In this document: one piece after another, positions 61,240 to 64,000 of the stretch
How the letters are laid out: every line of letters starts with the position of its first letter
How positions within the stretch are numbered: the first letter of the stretch is position 1
Assembly (NCBI GenBank): GCA_013361095.1
Contig: JAATWA010000001.1
Location: 3,565,001-3,629,000 of the forward strand
Direction: 5' to 3'
DNA length: 64,000 bases
Origin: Pseudanabaena biceps
Lineage (GTDB): Bacteria > Cyanobacteriota > Cyanobacteriia > Pseudanabaenales > Pseudanabaenaceae
Notes under the pieces: generated by a model
The model's database searches: none
Told to the model about the DNA's origin: nothing
Seen by the model: only the letters and a program-made list of their open reading frames with translations
Made by a program: the position numbers and the translations under genes

Positions 61240-61478
61240 GCTGCAATATCTCCCAGCTCATAGCGGCGAACTAGCAAGATGAATTTGTAAAGCGCCGATC
61301 CTCTGATGATTCCATCGTTTGGGATTGTGTCGATAATCCCTGCTTCGAGCGCGATCGCTGTTCTGGCTGCTTCTCTGATGTCATGCCATCGCTTAAAGTC
61401 TTTCGGTTCGCAATCTTGGGACATCTTTTCACCCGCTTGTTTGTAGCGGGCATAGTGAAAGTCAAAGTGTGATGTCAT
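61236..61478 (-). CDS. Small hypothetical protein (right operon only)
   Basis: 80 residues from ATG 61478, which overlaps the upstream stop by 4 bases. MTSHFDFHYARYKQAGEKMS, IREAARTAIALEAGIIDTIP; helical. A longer frame with other starts would lie inside the previous gene. Confidence 0.6.
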   Translation of the reverse strand: MTSHFDFHYARYKQAGEKMSQDCEPKDFKRWHDIREAARTAIALEAGIIDTIPNDGIIRGSALYKFILLVRRYELGDIAA

Positions 61479-61732
61479 GGCTTTGCTTGCTCCATGAGTT
61501 TGTCCTCGATGCGATCGCACAATCCACGAATTAAGGCGAGCTTGTTTGCCTCGGATTCTGAATGCTCTGAAAGCCAAAAATCATCAAGCTCTAATGTGCT
61601 TGTCGGCTCGTCTGCCATCATGCCGTAAGCCAGATCGCCAATCAAATCCAGTGCTTGAACTCTTGATGCGTTCGTGATTGCAGCTTGATCCTTCTGGCTC
61701 AAAAATCCTGCGTAATATCCAATGTCTTTCAT
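61475..61732 (-). CDS. Hypothetical early protein B (right copy)
   Basis: 85 residues; shares both ends but not the middle with 52715-52978. The shared ends are MKDIGYYAGFL and LIRGLCDRIEDKLMEQ. Confidence 0.7.
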   Translation of the reverse strand: MKDIGYYAGFLSQKDQAAITNASRVQALDLIGDLAYGMMADEPTSTLELDDFWLSEHSESEANKLALIRGLCDRIEDKLMEQAKP

Positions 61733-61736
61733 GGTT

Positions 61737-61925
61737 TTAATGCTCGGTGTGTAGGATTAGTGGTGAATAGCCTTCGATAATTAGGTAGGCGTAAAGTCTG
61801 TCCAATGTTTTCTGTAGTAGATCGGGCGTGGAACGGTTGATCGCTCCTGTGAGTTCGTGGTCACTCGTCGCGTAGGAGATTCGATAGGGGCTTAGCCAGA
61901 TGGTTGCTGTAAGATTGTTTTGCAT
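61737..61925 (-). CDS. Hypothetical early protein A (right copy)
   Basis: 62 residues, clear paralogue of 52519-52710 (TATIWLSPYRISYATSDHEL, LYAYLIIEGYSPLILHTEH identical at the end). Confidence 0.7.
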   Translation of the reverse strand: MQNNLTATIWLSPYRISYATSDHELTGAINRSTPDLLQKTLDRLYAYLIIEGYSPLILHTEH

Positions 61926-61947
61926 TGCCTTGTTTGGTGAATGTGCA

Positions 61948-62009
61948 AAAAAAAAAGAAGAGATTGATTGCCTAGCCGTGAACTAGTAATCGATCTCTTC
62001 TTCTTTTTT
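61948..62009 (-). terminator. Terminator-like hairpin overlapping the RHH gene end
   Basis: AAAAAAGAAGAGATTGATT pairs imperfectly with the AATCGATCTCTTCTTC side; its right arm is within the RHH codons for KKEEEID, as in the left operon. Confidence 0.65.
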
Positions 62010-62162
62010 GGTCAGTTTTTTGATGAAATGTGAATTGCTAAGACAATGCACTAAAGCCGCTTCAGCAACTTCACTGATGTTATTGATGTCATGCTCAACG
62101 CTAAAGAGTCGGAGCTTTTTTTCGACCGATGGGGTCAAGCGAATCTGTACAGGGCTTTTCAT
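61983..62162 (-). CDS. Ribbon-helix-helix DNA-binding protein (right copy)
   Basis: 59 residues. VQIRLTPSVEKKLRLFSVEH forms the strand and first helix, SEVAEAALVHCLSNSHFIKK the second; the end LTKKEEEIDY matches the left RHH protein. First gene of the right early operon, divergent from the XRE gene at 62286. Confidence 0.7.
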   Translation of the reverse strand: MKSPVQIRLTPSVEKKLRLFSVEHDINNISEVAEAALVHCLSNSHFIKKLTKKEEEIDY

Positions 62163-62163
62163 A

Positions 62164-62282
62164 AAACTATAGTTGCATGTCTAAAACTACAGTTGCGATC
62201 ATACAACCATAGTTTTATAAATGCAACCATACTTTTGTCTTTTGCAACTATAGTTGTATTACTGTTTACAACCGTAGTTGCA
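62164..62282. promoter_or_regulatory. Right operator array, CAACTATAGTTG-type palindromes
   Basis: Six copies of a 12-bp palindrome CAACTATAGTTG and variants in 120 bp: AAACTATAGTTG (62164), AAACTACAGTTG (62184), CAACCATAGTTT (62204), CAACCATACTTT (62224), CAACTATAGTTG (62245) and CAACCGTAGTTG (62270). They fill the gap between RHH and XRE genes and are unlike the left operators. Confidence 0.85.
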
Positions 62283-62285
62283 AGC

Positions 62286-62639
62286 ATGAACTTAGAAGCA
62301 AGACAACGTTTAATAGATTTAATCAAGAAACTTCGAGGCGCTGAAAGCTATACAGCGTTTGGGAAGCGTTTTGAAGTTTCGTATATGGCTGTGTCCAAAT
62401 GGGAAACTGGTCAATCGATTCCAGACAGAGAGCATTTAAGCAAAATAGGCAAGTTAGCTGGCTATAGTCTTGATGAGCTATTGGCTTATTTAGAGGGGAC
62501 TGCACGGAAAAAATCAGACAAGATACCCTTGTCGCGGCTTATTACTGAGGCATCTCAGTTAAACATCAAGGAGACTACTGCTTTATACAGGGCTGTTAGT
62601 GATAGGTTGGTTGCGATCGCGGAGAGTGCGGGAAGATGA
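62286..62639 (+). CDS. XRE-family repressor of the right early operon
   Basis: 117 residues from ATG 62286. HTH: YTAFGKRFEVSYMAVSKWET, then GYSLDELLAYL. Its tail AVSDRLVAIAESAGR matches the left XRE protein (VVSEKLLAIAESAGR) but the recognition helix differs, in keeping with the different operator. Stop overlaps the KGK gene (ATGA). Confidence 0.87.
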   Translation: MNLEARQRLIDLIKKLRGAESYTAFGKRFEVSYMAVSKWETGQSIPDREHLSKIGKLAGYSLDELLAYLEGTARKKSDKIPLSRLITEASQLNIKETTALYRAVSDRLVAIAESAGR

Positions 62640-62944
62640 CGGAATTGAAAGACTTCGATCAACACAATGACATTTTCGAGATTACAGATCGAATACCTGA
62701 ATGCCTGCAAGGGAAGCGCGTTCTTAGTGCTAATGATTTACTTCAAACTCTCAGGAGTGCGCTCGGCGCAAAAACGGGTTCATTCCTTGACTCTGGTGTG
62801 CCTTGCAGGGTGATGGCAGCAGATAAGGCGGGTTGGCAGAAAGGAAGGATGGTAATCAAGCTGGAATTTGTTCCAGATCCACTTCCAGAACTTCAGGATA
62901 AACAAATTGCGGATGAATTAAGCAGTATTAGAAATCAGTCTTAA
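62636..62944 (+). CDS. KGK-domain protein
   Basis: 102 residues with the cyanobacterial KGK motif: SGVPCRVMAADKAGWQKGR then MVIKLEFVPDPLPE. Function of the family is unknown. Co-translated with the XRE repressor through a 4-base overlap, so it may modify or accompany repressor action. Confidence 0.75.
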   Translation: MTELKDFDQHNDIFEITDRIPECLQGKRVLSANDLLQTLRSALGAKTGSFLDSGVPCRVMAADKAGWQKGRMVIKLEFVPDPLPELQDKQIADELSSIRNQS

Positions 62945-63065
62945 AAAAGCCCCTTCAGAATGACCTGTAAGGGGATTGAAATTAGCTCTAGGTATGTTTC
63001 CACCTTCAAATTACGGCTATTTTGTGCGGTTGTTAATATTCCGATCTGAATTGCCACACCAAACG

Positions 63066-63099
63066 AGAAAGGCAATCGCTAACTCAGCGATCGCCTTTA
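63066..63099. terminator. HIP1-core hairpin terminator
   Basis: GAAAGGCAATCGCT-AACTC-AGCGATCGCCTTTAT; near copy of the hairpin at 50991-51033. Follows the winged-helix gene on the minus strand. The stretch 62945-63065 shows no gene. Confidence 0.8.
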
Positions 63100-63103
63100 T
63101 TAT

Positions 63104-63361
63104 TTATTGATTTTGCAAAAACTCTTTACCTTTATCGGTAATCTGCCAATAAGTGTCTTCGGGTCTATCTATAAGTTGAAAGTCCATAACTACCAAACGC
63201 CTGTTTTTTAAGTCGAGCAAGTGCCGATAAACCTCGCCAATGCCTTTTGTGTAGTCATATCCAGCACATTTGCAAACATAGTTAATATGCTTTTTTGATC
63301 CCTCTTTCCAATTCAGCAGATCTAAAATCTTGCCATGAGTAGCGGTTAGTTTTTTAGCCAT
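63104..63361 (-). CDS. Winged-helix-type hypothetical protein
   Basis: 85 residues: TATHGKILDLLNWKEGSKKH, GEVYRHLLDLKNRRLVVMDF, DTYWQITDKGKEFLQNQ; a winged helix with the wing near the end. Possibly a phage transcription factor. Bounded by HIP1 hairpins on both sides. Confidence 0.65.
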   Translation of the reverse strand: MAKKLTATHGKILDLLNWKEGSKKHINYVCKCAGYDYTKGIGEVYRHLLDLKNRRLVVMDFQLIDRPEDTYWQITDKGKEFLQNQ

Positions 63362-63372
63362 ACCAAATTATA

Positions 63373-63403
63373 AAAGGCGATCGCTGAGTTAGCGATCGCC
63401 TTT
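63373..63403. terminator. HIP1-core hairpin that supplies a KGDR-stop end
   Basis: AAAGGCGATCGCT-GAGTT-AGCGATCGCCTTT. On the minus strand its arm encodes the last residues KGDR and the TAA of the 61-residue gene. Confidence 0.85.
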
Positions 63404-63574
63404 CTCGTTTGAAAAATAATTTATAGCCCATTGATAAAGCTCATCATCGCTCATTTTAGGCTTACTCAATCTTTGCTGAATAGCCTGTATTTCCTTCTCT
63501 TCACGCATCGAAAGTACGCCTTTACTCAGGAGGTAAGTGTGTCTTGCGCGTAATTTTTTCCTAGTTTTTCTCAT
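63389..63574 (-). CDS. Small basic hypothetical protein
   Basis: 61 residues: MRKTRKKLRARHTYLLSKGV, EIQAIQQRLSKPKMSDDELY; ends EKGDR inside the hairpin. Basic N-terminus suggests nucleic-acid contact. Unknown. Confidence 0.55.
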   Translation of the reverse strand: MRKTRKKLRARHTYLLSKGVLSMREEKEIQAIQQRLSKPKMSDDELYQWAINYFSNEKGDR

Positions 63575-63586
63575 GCTGAAATTATA

Positions 63587-63619
63587 AAAGGCGATCGCTG
63601 TTTTTTAGCGATCGCCTTT
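63587..63619. terminator. HIP1-core hairpin that supplies a KGDR-stop end
   Basis: AAAGGCGATCGCT-GTTTTTT-AGCGATCGCCTTT; encodes KGDR-TAA of the next gene on the minus strand. Confidence 0.85.
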
Positions 63620-63736
63620 ATTCTTTGGTGAAAACCTACACACTATTGCGTCAATCTTGGCGGCGATTTGAACCCCCAGAATAATAGCCACTAGGATCAC
63701 AGTTAGGTTTTCTTTTATTTGGTCTGCTTCTTTCAT
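63605..63736 (-). CDS. Single-helix membrane peptide, holin-like
   Basis: 43 residues: MKEADQIKENLTVILVAIIL, GVQIAAKIDAIVCRF and KGDR end. One transmembrane segment, directly downstream of a probable endolysin gene on the same strand, so a holin or spanin-like role is possible. Confidence 0.5.
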   Translation of the reverse strand: MKEADQIKENLTVILVAIILGVQIAAKIDAIVCRFSPKNKGDR

Positions 63737-63747
63737 TTCTTAATAAT

Positions 63748-63778
63748 AAATGCGATCGCTAAATTAGCGATCGCATTT
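63748..63778. terminator. HIP1-core hairpin terminator
   Basis: AAATGCGATCGCT-AAATT-AGCGATCGCATTT, between the endolysin stop and the holin-like gene. Confidence 0.85.
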
Positions 63779-63779
63779 G

Positions 63780-64000
63780 TTATAGAACCGACAAAGCACG
63801 TTGTAAATAAGCCAGCCTTTCATCCAAACCGTTTTCGCCACCATTCACAATCCTAGTAATTTGAATACAAGTATCAGTAGAGCTAAGAGTCGGATCATCA
63901 GCGATCGCATTTAATTTATTCTTGTCCCAGAACCAAGCGGCGCTTAGCGCCGCGTATTGACCACTTGCCAGTTGTTTAGGGTTATCAACAAAATCAACAC
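63780..64000 (-). CDS. GH19-type chitinase/endolysin, C-terminal part
   Basis: 73 residues are visible, cut by the right window edge. DFVDNPKQLASGQYAALSAA, WFWDKNKLNAIADDP and ITRIVNGGENGLDERLAYLQ match the C-terminus of phage GH19 endolysins, which cleave peptidoglycan. The catalytic Glu region lies outside the window. TAA stop at 63780-63782. Confidence 0.8.
   Translation of the reverse strand, partial: VDFVDNPKQLASGQYAALSAAWFWDKNKLNAIADDPTLSSTDTCIQITRIVNGGENGLDERLAYLQRALSVL

Noticed and set aside
62091..62285. N-terminal extension of the right XRE repressor
   Set aside because: It would translate through the operator array and the RHH promoter; ATG 62286 matches the length of the left paralogue.
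62950..62974. CCCCTT/AAGGGG stem after the KGK gene as a terminator
   Set aside because: Only six base pairs, and no T run follows.

Overview
The window looks like cyanobacterial chromosome. The HIP1 octamer GCGATCGC is very frequent, and there are phycobilisome rod linkers (cpcC, cpcD), a class II FBPase/SBPase (glpX), glutamyl-tRNA reductase (hemA), a KGK-domain protein, several Uma2-family genes and many cyanobacterial-type insertion sequences. A filamentous Pseudanabaena-like organism is my guess; no rRNA or other marker fixes the genus.

Layout. 1-1.2 kb: the start of a Glu/Leu/Phe/Val dehydrogenase (runs off the left edge) and a tRNA-Arg(TCT) with an odd T arm. 1.5-7.4 kb: an IS graveyard (IS5, IS4/IS701-like and IS21 remnants) around a FAD oxidoreductase, ended by a nearly intact ISKra4 element (6239-7424) with 9-bp target duplications. 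7.9-18.0 kb: a co-directional cell-surface polysaccharide cluster with a broken GT2 gene, a FAD amine oxidase/mutase-like enzyme, four intact GT2 glycosyltransferases, an MsbA-like ABC exporter and a SAM methyltransferase. 18.0-19.9 kb: an IS256 element whose own end has inverted half of its transposase gene, plus an IS1380 remnant. 19.9-21.6 kb: a double-domain tyrosine recombinase and a small membrane protein. 21.9-43.7 kb: ordinary chromosome with cytochrome b561, rod linkers, a WD40 protein, a DUF262/HNH GmrSD-like nuclease, three Uma2 genes and a PD-(D/E)XK-like protein, hemA, glpX, purF-VOC, an Spx/ArsC-like protein, and an iron-uptake operon (multicopper oxidase, HhH lipoprotein, FTR1). 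Most gene ends here carry long perfect hairpins with GC-rich cores and 3-nt loops.

44.2-64 kb is an integrated phage-like or satellite-like region. Left part: small structural-looking proteins, a tail-fibre-like 450-aa protein and a 689-aa protein. Right edge: a GH19-type endolysin C-terminus and small holin-like and DNA-binding genes. No terminase, portal, capsid or integrase is visible.

The centre (51.8-62.9 kb) is the most unusual part. Two related early-replication operons face each other. Each has a divergent XRE repressor and ribbon-helix-helix protein, small paralogous ORFs, an ASCH protein, then a replication helicase with a C-terminal KOW-like domain and a small MSEL protein. The helicases differ: a TOPRIM primase-SF3 helicase on the left and a VapE/VirE type on the right. 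Each carries its own set of 10-bp iterons (TGAATCAAAT or GGTGGCACTG) in the linker before the KOW domain, a layout that recalls an origin inside an initiator gene. The operators of the two repressors also differ. A near-identical 941-bp inverted repeat (53421-54361 and 59879-60819), bounded by a 35-bp hairpin repeat found seven times, flanks the two helicases. Recombination between the arms would invert 5.5 kb and exchange the replication modules between the two control regions. This is the best candidate for an undescribed system.
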